This document shows, piece by piece, positions 29,089-39,754 of a stretch of DNA of 64,000 nt. The notes under the pieces are model-generated. The model made no database searches and was not told the origin of the DNA. It saw only the letters and a list, made by a program, of their open reading frames with translations. Both the position numbers and the translations under genes were made by a program. Source of the stretch: Cylindrotheca closterium (Eukaryota > Bacillariophyta > Bacillariophyceae > Bacillariales > Bacillariaceae); assembly GCA_933822405.4 (NCBI GenBank), contig CAKOGP040002247.1, forward strand, positions 1-64,000, given 5' to 3'. How positions within the stretch are numbered: position 1 is the stretch's first letter; the number at the start of each line of letters is the position of its first letter.

Positions 29089-31632
29089 ATGTCGTCGTCA
29101 TCCTTTTTGCAAGTGACGGCACAAAATATGAACGACGCCGTCGGTCAATCCGGTTCTTACACTGGTCAAATTCATGTGGATAGCGGATTGCCTCACGGAA
29201 GAGGAACCATGAAATATGTCACATCTGACAGTAATGTTCAGGCAAATCCAAATATGATTGTCGCAAGTTACGAAGGCGAATGGGAACGCGGATTCTGGCA
29301 AGGCCACGGCATGTGTCTCTTAAAGAATGGCGATTCGTATACAGGAGAGTTTGTACAACATGAGCGCCATGGCAATGGTGAATATCTATGGAAAACCGGA
29401 GCCAATCACAAACAACGTCTCTATCAAGGTATGTTTCATCACAACCAACGACATGGTCATGGCAAGTACATTTGGCGAACTATGCAACCCACTGGAAACA
29501 ATGCTCCCAATGAGCCGGAAGAACTGGAAGTAATCAGTGAATCTACCTACGTTGGTATGTTTGACAATGGCCAACGACAAGGTCATGGTGTCTACCAATC
29601 GCCAAGTCTGACCTACACGGGCGAATGGAAGGCTGGACAATATCATGGCTATGGTGTCTTGGAATCCAATACTGCCAATTCTCCCAACAGCAAGACCTAC
29701 AAAGGATACTTTCATCGTGGCCAACGACATGGTCGTGGTGTCGAAACGGAACACACTAAGGATGCTGCCTCGGGCAAAGTGACGGACACTGTCATTCATG
29801 AAGGCCGATGGCGCAACGACCAACCGTCGAATGAAGAAGAAGAGGATCCCGTTTTGATGGACCCCATTGACACTGTTACTCCAAGCAAACCGGTAACACC
29901 CAAGCAACAGACAATCGTACTCAGCAAGCCAGAACCTTGCATTGACGGCGAAGGCCGCGAAGGATACTACAAGGGCATTTTGCAAGATAATCTCCCGGAA
30001 GGCGTGGGTACCATGAAGTACCAACATCATCCCGAACTAATGATGGACTACGAAGGATTCTGGGCCAAGGGCATGAAACATGGGTTTGGCCGACTCTTGT
30101 ACATGAACGGTGACTCGTATCAGGGTGACTTTGTCCAAAACCAAAAACAAGGACAGGGCGAATGGAAATTATCAGATGGTCGACAATTCAAGGGAACCTT
30201 TCTAGAAGACTTGCCTCATACTCAACCCGACAAGCCCGAAGAAAAGATTCGTGTCGTCTATCCACAAAATGACATGTTTCACGGCCAATACACGAATGGA
30301 AATCGTTCCGGCAGGGGACGATTTACTTGGGTCGATGGAGGATATTACGACGGATTTTGGGCAGAAGGGCTCTACCATGGAAAAGGTGAATTGGGCACTG
30401 CCCATACCAAGTACACGGGAGAATTTCAAAATGGCAAGTACGAAGGACAAGGCACATTGATGAACCTCTTGACGGAACAAGTGATTTACGAAGGAGCCTG
30501 GAAGGAAGGAAAACCCGCAGACGAGTCTGTCAAAATGGATGACGCCGAGAAATTCTTGCTCATTCCACAACCACCCTTGGATTTGGATGTCGCCCAGTCG
30601 CGTCAACAAGGTCGTACGGCAGCTCCAGTCAATTCCAATTTCGCTGGCAGCACCAAGGGACTGGAACTTTTGAGTACTTCTGCCTGCAAGGCGGTTGTCG
30701 ATTTGAGTCTGGTGGATGCCCAAGACAATCCAGGCCGATACACGGGGATTTTGCATGTGGCCAGTCAAAAGCCACATGGAGTGGGTCGTATGGTGTACGA
30801 CGATGGGAATCGAGTCCACGAGGGTTTTTGGGAGTTTGGGCATAGGCAAGGGCATGGGCGATGCTTGTTTGTGCAGATTGGGGATTTCCATGAGGGAAAT
30901 TATGAGCAAAATCTGCGACAAGGCCAAGGGACCTATTATTGGAAGGATGGTCGACAATTTGTTGGGCAATATGACAACGATGAACGACATGGACCCGGTG
31001 TCTTTACCTACCCCAATGGTGATATCTACGATGGTCATTTTGAAAATGGACAACGCTGTGGATTTGGAACGTTTACATTTCATAACAAGACCTGCCAATA
31101 CAAAGGTGGATGGAAAGTTGGCATGTACAATGGCGAGGGCCAATTGACGTGGCAATCGGTGAAGGAAACTCGCAAGGTGACACCAACCAGCGAGCAAATT
31201 ACCCGTGAAACATGCAAACATCGGTACGAAGGCAACTTTGAATCGGGTGTATTTGATGGCGAAGGAAAGGAATATGAAAATGATAAGTTGGTACGACAAG
31301 GTGTATGGGCCAAGGGCAAGTTTGTGGAGGAAAGTGCTGTTTCTGTGGTGGCACCTCCTGATTTGTTGGACGAGCCGGAAACAGATGCTACTGATGCCGC
31401 TCCAGCGGACAGCAGTACAGAGCCATCCAGCCAAAGCGCTGGGCAAGATGAGGAAGAAACTACCAACAAGATCGCACCTGCCACTGGCGACAACACAGCT
31501 GAAGAAGGCCATGATGAACAAACACCACAAGCAGAGGAGCCAGTTGCCGATGAAAATCAAGCTCCCACACCAGCACCACAAAAGGAAGCTGTTTCCGCCA
31601 CAACAGAAACAAATACCAAGGCCACTGTCTAG
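29089..31632 (+). CDS. MORN-repeat protein (about 22 repeats in three blocks)
   Basis: An 847-residue protein made almost wholly of MORN repeats (Y.GEW..G...G.G consensus, about 23 residues each). MORN repeats form elongated beta structures that scaffold membranes or cytoskeleton and occur in PIP kinases and junctional proteins. Repeats fall into three blocks, about residues 20-245, 285-485 and 540-745, separated by acidic or Pro/Thr-rich linkers. Each block opens with a related unit (GSYTGQIH, GYYKGILQ, GRYTGILH followed by a HG.G.M.Y-type end). The last ~100 residues are acidic, Ala/Pro/Thr-rich and disordered. No kinase or SET domain is fused. No signal peptide is visible, so it is probably cytosolic. 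Confidence 0.9.
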   Translation: MSSSSFLQVTAQNMNDAVGQSGSYTGQIHVDSGLPHGRGTMKYVTSDSNVQANPNMIVASYEGEWERGFWQGHGMCLLKNGDSYTGEFVQHERHGNGEYLWKTGANHKQRLYQGMFHHNQRHGHGKYIWRTMQPTGNNAPNEPEELEVISESTYVGMFDNGQRQGHGVYQSPSLTYTGEWKAGQYHGYGVLESNTANSPNSKTYKGYFHRGQRHGRGVETEHTKDAASGKVTDTVIHEGRWRNDQPSNEEEEDPVLMDPIDTVTPSKPVTPKQQTIVLSKPEPCIDGEGREGYYKGILQDNLPEGVGTMKYQHHPELMMDYEGFWAKGMKHGFGRLLYMNGDSYQGDFVQNQKQGQGEWKLSDGRQFKGTFLEDLPHTQPDKPEEKIRVVYPQNDMFHGQYTNGNRSGRGRFTWVDGGYYDGFWAEGLYHGKGELGTAHTKYTGEFQNGKYEGQGTLMNLLTEQVIYEGAWKEGKPADESVKMDDAEKFLLIPQPPLDLDVAQSRQQGRTAAPVNSNFAGSTKGLELLSTSACKAVVDLSLVDAQDNPGRYTGILHVASQKPHGVGRMVYDDGNRVHEGFWEFGHRQGHGRCLFVQIGDFHEGNYEQNLRQGQGTYYWKDGRQFVGQYDNDERHGPGVFTYPNGDIYDGHFENGQRCGFGTFTFHNKTCQYKGGWKVGMYNGEGQLTWQSVKETRKVTPTSEQITRETCKHRYEGNFESGVFDGEGKEYENDKLVRQGVWAKGKFVEESAVSVVAPPDLLDEPETDATDAAPADSSTEPSSQSAGQDEEETTNKIAPATGDNTAEEGHDEQTPQAEEPVADENQAPTPAPQKEAVSATTETNTKATV

Positions 31633-32064
31633 ATTCCTCCATCGAATGTTTAGGTAATCGAATGTTTAGGTAATCGAAAATTTGTAACAACATTGAAATG
31701 GAATGAAATCAATTCTATTTTTAATTTTTTTGCAGTTTTCCGGTATGAGTACCACCAAAGAAGATAATAGTGTTTGATTCTTTCCTTAAATGCAATCAGT
31801 TTGAAGAAATCTCCGTGAGGTAAAAGTATTTTTCGACGAAAACGAAGACTACGATATTTATTGTTCCTATGCTGATCGGTTTGATCGACATAAACTTGAG
31901 AAAATTACTGTGGGATGATGACTCTGGATTGTGGTAGGCAATTCGTGTAGAAACGTACTTCAAAATTTTGAGATTTTGGCAATTTGTCATCATCATCGCA
32001 TAGATCGATCTTGCCTTCTATAGTAGTGACCTCCTTGAGGATTCCCTGTTGTATTATCCGGCAG
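31633..32064. other. Spacer between the MORN gene and the Ser/Lys-rich gene
   Basis: AT-rich. TCGAATGTTTAGGTAA is tandemly repeated at about 31641-31672. The frame of the next gene is open from 31984 but only with a TTG start. Confidence 0.45.
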
Positions 32065-34926
32065 ATGATGGAGAGAGATAATGTTGCTCCGCCTTTCCCA
32101 GAACAAAGAGTTTCGGAACAGTCACAATTATCAGAAGAGAGCTTTGAAGATGACTTCGTCGATCAAGAAGATGTCCTCATTCCACTAAAATCTGAAGATG
32201 GATCACAGGATGGCGTTCCGAGAATCAATTATGCTAGCAGTGTTGGGAGTCTCAGTGAAGCAGAAATCTCAGAATTGTCGGTTGGAGAAGTTAATCTAAG
32301 CTTTCCTACGGGAGACTCTGATGACGAGTCTGACGCTGATTCCCGAAACCTTATCGATTGGGAAGCCGATGCCGATTCCCAGGGTGATACAGACAGCCAT
32401 AGCTCGGAGAGCAACAAAGCATCTAGGGTTTTGGTGCATCGGCTATCTTCGCTTTTGGAAAAGGGTCATGATGCAACTGAGAACGATGATACTGAGGATG
32501 AACTTTTGTTGCAATCGGATTATCAAAATGCAAATATTCGTACGGAATCACCACCGACGGTCCCACTTGGCGTTCCAGACTATATTTGGAAATCACCTGA
32601 ATCTCTAAAAAAGAAAACAATCAAAGTCGGAAGCTCAAAATCCACAAAATCAAAAGCAAAGAAAAAGGTTGTCACAGATGACAGGATAGATGAAGAGAGT
32701 CTATCAGATGGTAGCTCATTCGGAAATGGATCGGTGCATTCAGTTCCACAAGATCAAATCCAAAAGCAACTGATTTTTCCTGATGCTAGAACTCCTGAAC
32801 AATTGTCCACTCCTGTCGAGGAATCCGTTCCTCTCCCGGATGTGGTTGCCATTGCGACTCCTCCGCAGGGTGGAAAGAAGAAGCTTGGAAAGAAGCAGTA
32901 TTTGATGGACGTTTCAGACGAAGCTAGTGGCACAGTGTCGAGGTACAACCCCATGTTTTACAGTTCATCCAAGCAAGGACCGCTAGTGGATCACTCCTAC
33001 CGATCAAAGAAGGAGAAGTTGATGGCCAAAAAGGAGCGAAAGAAAGTAATTCGGGAGGAAAGAGAACGTTTGCAAGCCTTCAACAAGACCATGGACTTCT
33101 TTGCTGAGAAAGGTTTGGAGGGTGATGGTGAAGAGGAAGGAGGCGACGCTTGGAATGAAGCACTTCCGACAGCTCCAACTCCTCCAGCTACTCCCAGTGC
33201 TGAATCTGAAGCTGACACTACTAGTACCGAAGAAAGCTCTGGAAGTTATGATTCTCTCATGTTTGACGATGATTTCTCGATTGCGTCAATGGATTCGATT
33301 GAAGGCGTGACAAAAGTGAAAAAGAGCAGCCGGAAGAAGAAAGGCAAAAAAGCAACAGGCAAAAAGAAAAGCGGCAAGAAAAAGAAGATTGAGAAGAAGC
33401 GTGGGCGTAGAGTCGATTATGAACCCGACGATGATGAATATGTTGAGCCAGAACGTCCGCGGATATCCATTGAGGAGCGAGTCGAAGCAATTTTCACAAA
33501 CAGGGAGCTGATTTACCAATCCCATGCCGATGTTGAAAAGGATCTCCCCCAAGAAGAATTGAAGACCAGGATCAAAATCAAGAGCAAGGCTGCAAGATCA
33601 AGATCAAGGTCTGGCTCGGTTGACCCCAAAACTCGAGATAAACTTTTACGACGAAAGTCCAGTGGGACACTTGGAAGTGGAAGTGATTCTAGATCAAAGA
33701 GATCGGCTTCTTCACGTTCATTGAAATCATTCGATATGGATTATGGCGAAGCCAGTCCCGATGTCCGAACAGACTCGGTTGGTAGCAACAAGTCGTCCGG
33801 CAAAGGTAGACCCCGACCCACTAGGCCGAAACTTGGAGGCACAAAGGCGAGGTCGAATTCTCTCAGTGCGTTGACAAGCAACACAAAAGCAATCCGTGAA
33901 AGTGTTCTCGAGGGTCTCAGTGATGACGAACTCGATGGCAATAGGATGTCGTCATCGGATCATGTTCAAAGCCGGGGCCGCGGGAAACGATCGGCGCGCG
34001 AAGGCCTCAGCAAAAGTGACCATGGAAATAGTCGCAGAGGTACCGGCCTATTGAGCAAAAGCAATCATGAGAGTGGTGGTGGTGGAAGAGTACCGGTAAT
34101 GAGAGGAAAACGACCTGATAGACTGAGACCTCCCTCCAAGTCAAAGTCTCCTTCGTCCATGCAGCGAAAGAAAGTAGATTCATCTGGTATGGGTAGAAGT
34201 CTTTCGAAATCACCATCTGTAATGCAGCGAAGAAAATTGGAAGCAAGAGAAGAATCCATGAGGAAGTTTGAAGAAATCTTGGGGAAACAAGATCAGTCGA
34301 AATTTCCATCCAACTTTAAGAAGAAGCTGGATGGATTGTCACAAAAGAGGGACAAGAATAATAATAAGGCTGACGCACCATCCTCATCCTCTCGAAGCAG
34401 CTCCAAGTCTCCCAAGAGAAGATTCGATCGTTCCGAAAGCCGAAGCAGCTCCAGGTCGCCATCATCGATTCGTCAGTCGTCCAGCAAGCATTCAAAAGAC
34501 CCAGACGAGGATCCTCTGCTCACATCGCCTGCTGCCGAAAAGCCAAAGTCCTCTCGACGCGCCAAAAAGTTTGAAGCCAAACTACCCATGGAACCAGAAG
34601 AAGAGGGTCATCATCACAACCAACACCACCACCAACACCACCCAATGGAGCCAGCAGAGGTTTCTGACGACGACGACGACCACCACCACCACCACCACCA
34701 CCACCAAGACATTGAAGAGGAGGAGCTAAAACCAGAGTCCACGACCCGTCGAAAAAAGACCATTGGCAAAGATGGGCTCAAACGTACTAGGTCCCGGTCT
34801 CGTGACTTTTTGAATGACATGGTCGACAAGGTCGAAAAGGTGGCAAAACCTTTAAAGTCCAACATGGTGGAAATGGTAAAGGATTTGAAGCCCTTGTCCA
34901 ACAAGCTGAAATCCAGCAACAAGTAG
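32065..34926 (+). CDS. Ser/Lys/Arg-rich low-complexity protein with His tract
   Basis: About 953 residues from the ATG at 32065 (MMERDN); a longer frame to 31984 has no ATG and was rejected. The N-terminal third is acidic and Ser-rich. It is followed by Lys-rich stretches (KKSSRKKKGKKATGKKKSGK), RS-dipeptide regions (SRSRSGS, SKSPSSMQRKK) and a His-rich segment near residue 880-905 with nine consecutive His after an Asp run. The C-terminus (about 920-953) is an amphipathic Lys-rich helix (FLNDMVDKVEKVAKPLK). Composition suggests a disordered nuclear or cytoskeletal protein, possibly phosphorylated at many S-P sites. The C-terminal helix could bind membranes. No domain was recognised, and these roles are inference. 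Confidence 0.72.
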   Translation: MMERDNVAPPFPEQRVSEQSQLSEESFEDDFVDQEDVLIPLKSEDGSQDGVPRINYASSVGSLSEAEISELSVGEVNLSFPTGDSDDESDADSRNLIDWEADADSQGDTDSHSSESNKASRVLVHRLSSLLEKGHDATENDDTEDELLLQSDYQNANIRTESPPTVPLGVPDYIWKSPESLKKKTIKVGSSKSTKSKAKKKVVTDDRIDEESLSDGSSFGNGSVHSVPQDQIQKQLIFPDARTPEQLSTPVEESVPLPDVVAIATPPQGGKKKLGKKQYLMDVSDEASGTVSRYNPMFYSSSKQGPLVDHSYRSKKEKLMAKKERKKVIREERERLQAFNKTMDFFAEKGLEGDGEEEGGDAWNEALPTAPTPPATPSAESEADTTSTEESSGSYDSLMFDDDFSIASMDSIEGVTKVKKSSRKKKGKKATGKKKSGKKKKIEKKRGRRVDYEPDDDEYVEPERPRISIEERVEAIFTNRELIYQSHADVEKDLPQEELKTRIKIKSKAARSRSRSGSVDPKTRDKLLRRKSSGTLGSGSDSRSKRSASSRSLKSFDMDYGEASPDVRTDSVGSNKSSGKGRPRPTRPKLGGTKARSNSLSALTSNTKAIRESVLEGLSDDELDGNRMSSSDHVQSRGRGKRSAREGLSKSDHGNSRRGTGLLSKSNHESGGGGRVPVMRGKRPDRLRPPSKSKSPSSMQRKKVDSSGMGRSLSKSPSVMQRRKLEAREESMRKFEEILGKQDQSKFPSNFKKKLDGLSQKRDKNNNKADAPSSSSRSSSKSPKRRFDRSESRSSSRSPSSIRQSSSKHSKDPDEDPLLTSPAAEKPKSSRRAKKFEAKLPMEPEEEGHHHNQHHHQHHPMEPAEVSDDDDDHHHHHHHHQDIEEEELKPESTTRRKKTIGKDGLKRTRSRSRDFLNDMVDKVEKVAKPLKSNMVEMVKDLKPLSNKLKSSNK

Positions 34927-34966
34927 TAGTAGTACTAGTAGTACTAGTAGTACTAGTAGTAGTGGT
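34923..34966. repeat. TAG/ACTAGT microsatellite
   Basis: Immediately after the stop codon, TAGTAGTAC-TAG units form overlapping ACTAGT and AGTACT palindromes over about 44 bp, in the 3' UTR of the preceding gene. Confidence 0.85.
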
Positions 34967-35587
34967 GGTATGACAGCTCTCGACACACGAAATGAAAATA
35001 TAGATAGACATTCCGTGTGTGTAGCTGTTACTATGATACTCATTATATATAATAAATAATGATACCACCACAACTGATACGGTAGCAAAGGATTTGAAAA
35101 AATAGCTAAATGCTTTGGATGCTTTAGATGTGATGTAAGAATTTTCATTATTGTTTCCATCATCCTTCCTTGTTTATTATTAGTCCAGTTTCCATGCAGT
35201 TTTCCATCATGCCGTTTCCATGATGCAGCGTCCAATCTTTTGAGGTCCCTAAAAAGTAACTACAGTATATATATTATTGATTGCTCCAGTCGTCATTATT
35301 ATTTGCAGTCTTGCCCGTTTCTCTTTATTCTTCATGTCAGTCATAGTCATATACCTACACATTCTCCATTCGCCAAATAACCAGTGTAAAATACAATACA
35401 ATACCGCGTTGGAACATCACACCGTGTAGGATAAAGTAACACTCTAGAGTAAAAAAATTACAAAATTGTATCAAGCGAGCTCTACTCGTATTGGTAGTCC
35501 TATTCCTTTTATAATCCCTTTTTTTAATATAATATAAAATAATAATATTATAATAATTATAGAACTAGAATCAATTGAATGAATGAA
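34967..35587. other. AT-rich convergent 3' spacer
   Basis: Between two convergent genes. It includes an almost pure A/T stretch near 35517-35565. No gene or RNA was recognised. Confidence 0.5.
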
Positions 35588-36220
35588 TCAACTCTCATCG
35601 GACAAGATTTGTTGCAATTTTTGACATTCTTGTTCCAATGCCAAATGTTTTTGCTGGGTCAAAATCTGCAAAACTTGCGACTCTTTCAAAATGGCTTGAG
35701 AGGCTTCGTCTTCTTTGCTCAATTCAATAAAGCATCGTGCCACTTGAAAGGATTGATGAGCATCCTTGTTGGCCGAAGCAAAGAGACACTCGAGCAAGGT
35801 TTGCAAGACTTGATCGGTCGAGTCCATAACGTTGGGTGTGGTGGCCAATTCCAAGCCATTGGCAAGAATGGAAAGGGCTCGTCTCTTGAGCAAACAATCT
35901 TGTTGTTGTTCTAGTTGAGAGAGTGCTTCGTTGGGTGGCGTGCAAAACTTGAGCAGTGCCTCCAAAGATGATTCTTGTTCAAAGAGCAATGGTAAAATCT
36001 CGTGTTTCATGGAGAGTGGTTCCATGCATTCCAAACCCAACAATTGAGAATCGATTCGTTCCGATTGCATGAGATCCAAGGCAATGTGAAAGGTCTCTTG
36101 AAGTTTCTCGGTAGCATTGTGTTGGTTGATGTCTTGTGGGGGAATGCAACACGTGGGGAATTTCAATTCTTGCATGACTGGTGCAATCACGTTTGCTCTT
36201 TCTGGTTCTGTTGGCAACAG

Positions 36221-36252
<32 letters not shown>

Positions 36253-36943
36253 CAGCAGCAGCAGAGGTAGTATTACTGCTCAAGGTAACATGCCGTTGGA
36301 CAGCTTGAAAGGCACGTTGAAACTCATAGGAGCATCCTGCCAATCGTTGAAATTCCACCAAGACTCCATTCGTGGAATTGTCCTTGAAGAAATTGACTCG
36401 AAAGAGCAATCCCTTGTCACTCTCAGCCCGAATGCCGTTCTAAACAAGTAGAAGAAAGAGGAGAGAGTGTGAGATGAGTGTGAGGATGTGGTTTGCAGCA
36501 TGGCATCACAACGACACACCATGTCTAACATTCAGTTTACATACCTTGATTTCGCTGGAGGTTTCACTAATCGTGTAGGATCGTACGTGGAGAGATTCCA
36601 CCACCAGATTGGCAATTTCGGTGGGTGGCGTGCTTTGAATGTGAATCTGATTGCGTTCCAACATGTATTCGGCGGGAACGCAAGGCAACGGACTGCAAAG
36701 CGAAGGAATCGAATGGTCGCTGGAAGACGTCTTCGATGATTCTTGCTGCTGCTGTTGCTGTTGCTGTTGTTGGTGTCGCAGCATGGGTTGATGCGGTTGT
36801 TGTTGCTTGCCGTTCCCCAAGTCTTGTTGAAAGGGCGATCGTAGCACCGATGGCAGTGGTGCCATGCTGCTGGACGCCATTTTGACGCTTCTGTAGATGG
36901 GAGAGTTTCCCTTAGGTGCTTGCTTTTTATCGTTGTTCATCAT
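35588..36943 (-). CDS. Two-exon protein with ARM-like C-terminal half and poly-Gln
   Basis: Exons 36545-36943 and 35588-36439 joined across a 105-bp phase-0 intron (GTATGT...TTTAG) give 416 residues. The N-terminal ~85 residues are disordered with a run of ten Gln. Residues about 95-180 form a compact domain spanning the splice (YMLERNQIHIQ, then LLFRVNFFKD.....VLVEFQRLAGCSYEFQRAF), which recalls the alpha/beta KA1-like fold by pattern only. Residues 215-416 are helical with armadillo/HEAT-like spacing (LLGLECMEPLS, ALSILANGLELA, QVLQTLLECLFAS). Similar proteins are common in diatoms without known function. A scaffold role is inference. Confidence 0.68.
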
Positions 36944-37654
36944 GGTGGTTATTTGGTTGTGTTTTTTTTATGTTTGGTTCGTTTGTTGTTTGAATTGATA
37001 CTATGGGTGTATTTTGAGTGTTTTGAGTATTTTGTTCTGCTGACTCTTGAGACGGGATCGGGTTTTGAGAAGATCGGACAGATCACGGTTTGGTTCGTGC
37101 GGTGCCTTGGAAACAGGAAGGAGCCTTTCCAAAGGCTTCCTGCGAACTTCTGGTCTATAAATTCGAATGAAATTTCGACCTGGCAGTGGTCTTTTTCCGT
37201 CACTTTTGACAAAAAAAATAGAACCAGGTAGTCCACACGTGTGACGTATTATATAAAATTATATTCTTGGTGGCAGACCCCAATAAGAAAACTTGAAACT
37301 ACGAGGATCCTACCAATGATGTCGCGTTTGTCCACAATGCTTCTGATCAAGCGCTTCTCACGATCAGAGAAAGCTTTTTTGGTTCAGCAATGCCGGGGTA
37401 ATAATTTTTGTGACACCCCCTAAGATGAAAGGCCATTATTTCCCCCTTTCGGCGTTTTCGGAACTCCCTTTTTTTTTTGCGCAAGCAAGCAAGCATAATA
37501 TGTATTATGGTACCAGGTACACGTATGCAATATTCAATATGGCGGCGGAGTTTTTTTTATTCCACACGCACATCATACAATAAAGTGTACAGCGTGATGA
37601 TCACTTTCGGACTAACATATTTTTTTTTTTCGTGCAACGACACCGCAGGTGTAA
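36944..37654. other. Divergent spacer
   Basis: Between divergent genes. It contains T-runs at about 37547-37558 and 37620-37630, and GCAAGCAAGCAAGC near 37482. Nothing coding is recognised. Confidence 0.45.
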
Positions 37655-38783
37655 ATGAGCCTTATTGTTGCCTTACCGCTAACGATGAACCATGAGGAAC
37701 CAATCATCACCGTTGCTGACCAAATCACTAGCAGTGGCACCACCACCGCCACCACCACTTCCTCATCGACAAGTCCGCTCGATCAAAATTTTCTAACCAT
37801 GCCCCTTTGGGGTGGAAAACAGGTAGACGATGATGAATTGTCTCTCTTTGATGACATTCACCATCAATTCAGTGCCATTAATCTCATTGACAATAGCAAG
37901 GATGATGATAATACGAAGACTAAAAGTATTGCGCAAGTCAAAAGGGAAGAACAAGAGTCCAAAATGAGAAGGGAAATGACAAAATTACTGTACGTATTAT
38001 ATTATATTATAAGTTAATGTTCTATCGAAATAAGTTTGCAGTGGGTTATTGTGTGTTGCCTTGCAATTGAATGCGCTAACTGCATGTTATCCATCCTTCC
38101 CTCTTATATATTCATTCCTAATCCTTTACCCCAACACACACACACACACACACATATATACATATAGTGAAATGTGTCTTCGAACCCAAGACAATAAGAA
38201 TGACATGAAACCATCCAAATCACGTGACAGCCTACGGAAATTGGCGTCCATGCTGGAACAACGATTGTACCAATCGGCCATTTCCTTTGAATCCTATTGT
38301 GATTTGCAGACATTGGAATCCAGAATGCGAGTCGTCTTGTACCAGTTGCGAAATCAACGAGAACAAAAGAAGCGTCAAGAAACAAGTCGGATTTCCCAAA
38401 AACGGAGCCAAGTCCTCCAGCAAATCATGGGAGCTCAAGAATACGCTCGAGCCGAATGGTTGATTTATGAAATTCATCAACGCAAGACTACTCTAGCAGG
38501 TCAATCGTGTGGTCAATGTCGTCAACTGCCGAATGGTTCCTTATTGTGTCCGCTGCCACTGCCAAGAGGAGGAGGAAGACGAAAAACGACGACCCAACCC
38601 CTCGCTTCGTTTGGTGAACACTTGCCGACACCCGTCAAGAATTTGTTCTTTCGAACACCCCTGTTGGATGTCTTTGGCAAATATCCAGTCGACAGAATTT
38701 TGAAATTGCCAAATCATCAATTGCAACGGCTCATGGATCAAGCAGAGAGACATATGGAAGAATTTGATGCTTGGAATATATAG
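37655..38783 (+). CDS. Two-exon conserved-type diatom helical protein
   Basis: Exons 37655-37989 and 38168-38783 with a 178-bp GTACGT...ATAG intron containing a CA repeat give 316 residues in one frame. A second ATG at 37685 (MNHEEP) is also possible. The N-terminus is Thr/Ser-rich and acidic. The block after the splice, LRKLASMLEQRLYQSAISFESYCDLQTLESRMRVVL, resembles a helical motif (LE..LY..A.SFE.Y....TL..R) that recurs in many diatom proteins. A CGQC pair and a Pro-rich stretch follow, then a C-terminal helix ending HMEEFDAWNI. No enzymatic domain is visible. Function is unknown; a protein-interaction role of the motif is inference. Confidence 0.68.
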
Positions 38784-39163
38784 TGGTCAATGATAAAGTA
38801 CTACTACTACGACTACTACTACGACTACTCTGTGACAAAAAGTAAAAGAGTGAGTAGGCTGGATACTACTACATACCGACCACATACACCATTCAATTTT
38901 TCTGTGCAATGTATTGTAAACTAGTAGGAGATTTTTTATCCTAAAAGTAATATGCATTGTTTTTGTTGTTCTTCCCTCCCTACCTACCAGGATGCCCCCG
39001 AACGAATGATGAGTTTGATGATTGATCAGAACGAACGACTATAGGAACAAATCATATGTAAAACTACATAGATTAGTCCTATAGTGCTATACACCAGCTA
39101 GCTAGCTACCCATAATAGAAGGTCCTATAAATTAGATAGTATAGAAATATTCTTATTTCGATA
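38784..39163. other. 3' spacer with ACT-rich simple repeat
   Basis: Starts with ACTACTACTACG repeats (about 38799-38828). No gene is seen. Confidence 0.45.
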
Positions 39164-39599
39164 CTATAATAAATAATATATACATATATAGCCCGCTATA
39201 TCATACCACGATTGAAACATGGCGGATGCAACAAATTTGACACAATAGAAGTCAGTAGGACCTAGTAGTGGTACGGACAAGTGTAATCGTATTGGCCATT
39301 GGTCGTCTTCACTGCTGGTCCTTGGGAGATTGGAATTGCCAACTGTTTCACCTTCGGGAGTACCAGCAGCAGCATTGTGGTTGTTATTTGCTCCACCAAA
39401 TGCTGGGGTCGTTGGTCCGAAACAGAATTCTCGGGCAGTCCGCTCGTGTCCCGCCATATACTCGGTAGTTTCTGACGGACATACAATACTATGTATGTAC
39501 TGTAGGTTTCAATGCGTATATATTATTTATATAGACGAAACTCGACTCACAATTCGTCGCGGAATTTGCCGTTTTCGGCAACTCTTACACGACACGCAT
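39164..39599 (-). CDS. Doubtful spliced ORF
   Basis: A minus-strand frame with plausible composition (YMAGHERTAREFCFGPTT, then a Gly/Asn-rich part and DDQWPIRLHLSVPLLG) can be joined to an 11-nt first exon at 39589-39599 through a GTAAGA...ATAG intron (39489-39588), giving 111 residues. Other frames over the same bases are also open, and the tiny first exon makes this weak. No homologue is known to me. It lies divergent from the coiled-coil gene at 39755. Confidence 0.22.
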
Positions 39600-39754
39600 G
39601 GTATATTTAATCATAAAAATATCTTATTGGAACGAATGAATGAATCGCATCGTCATGATCACGCTTATTGCGCCAATTCGCATTCCTCTTTTGCAACTGC
39701 AGGTCCTTATTGTCTACCTACAAGCACGAAATCAAATATAAACAAGAAGCAGCA

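Noticed and set aside
30202..31581. 459-codon minus-strand ORF
   Set aside because: Antisense shadow of the MORN gene; the sense frame has clear repeated domains.
31984..32064. N-terminal extension of the Ser/Lys-rich protein
   Set aside because: Starts at TTG; the ATG at 32065 gives a more plausible protein.
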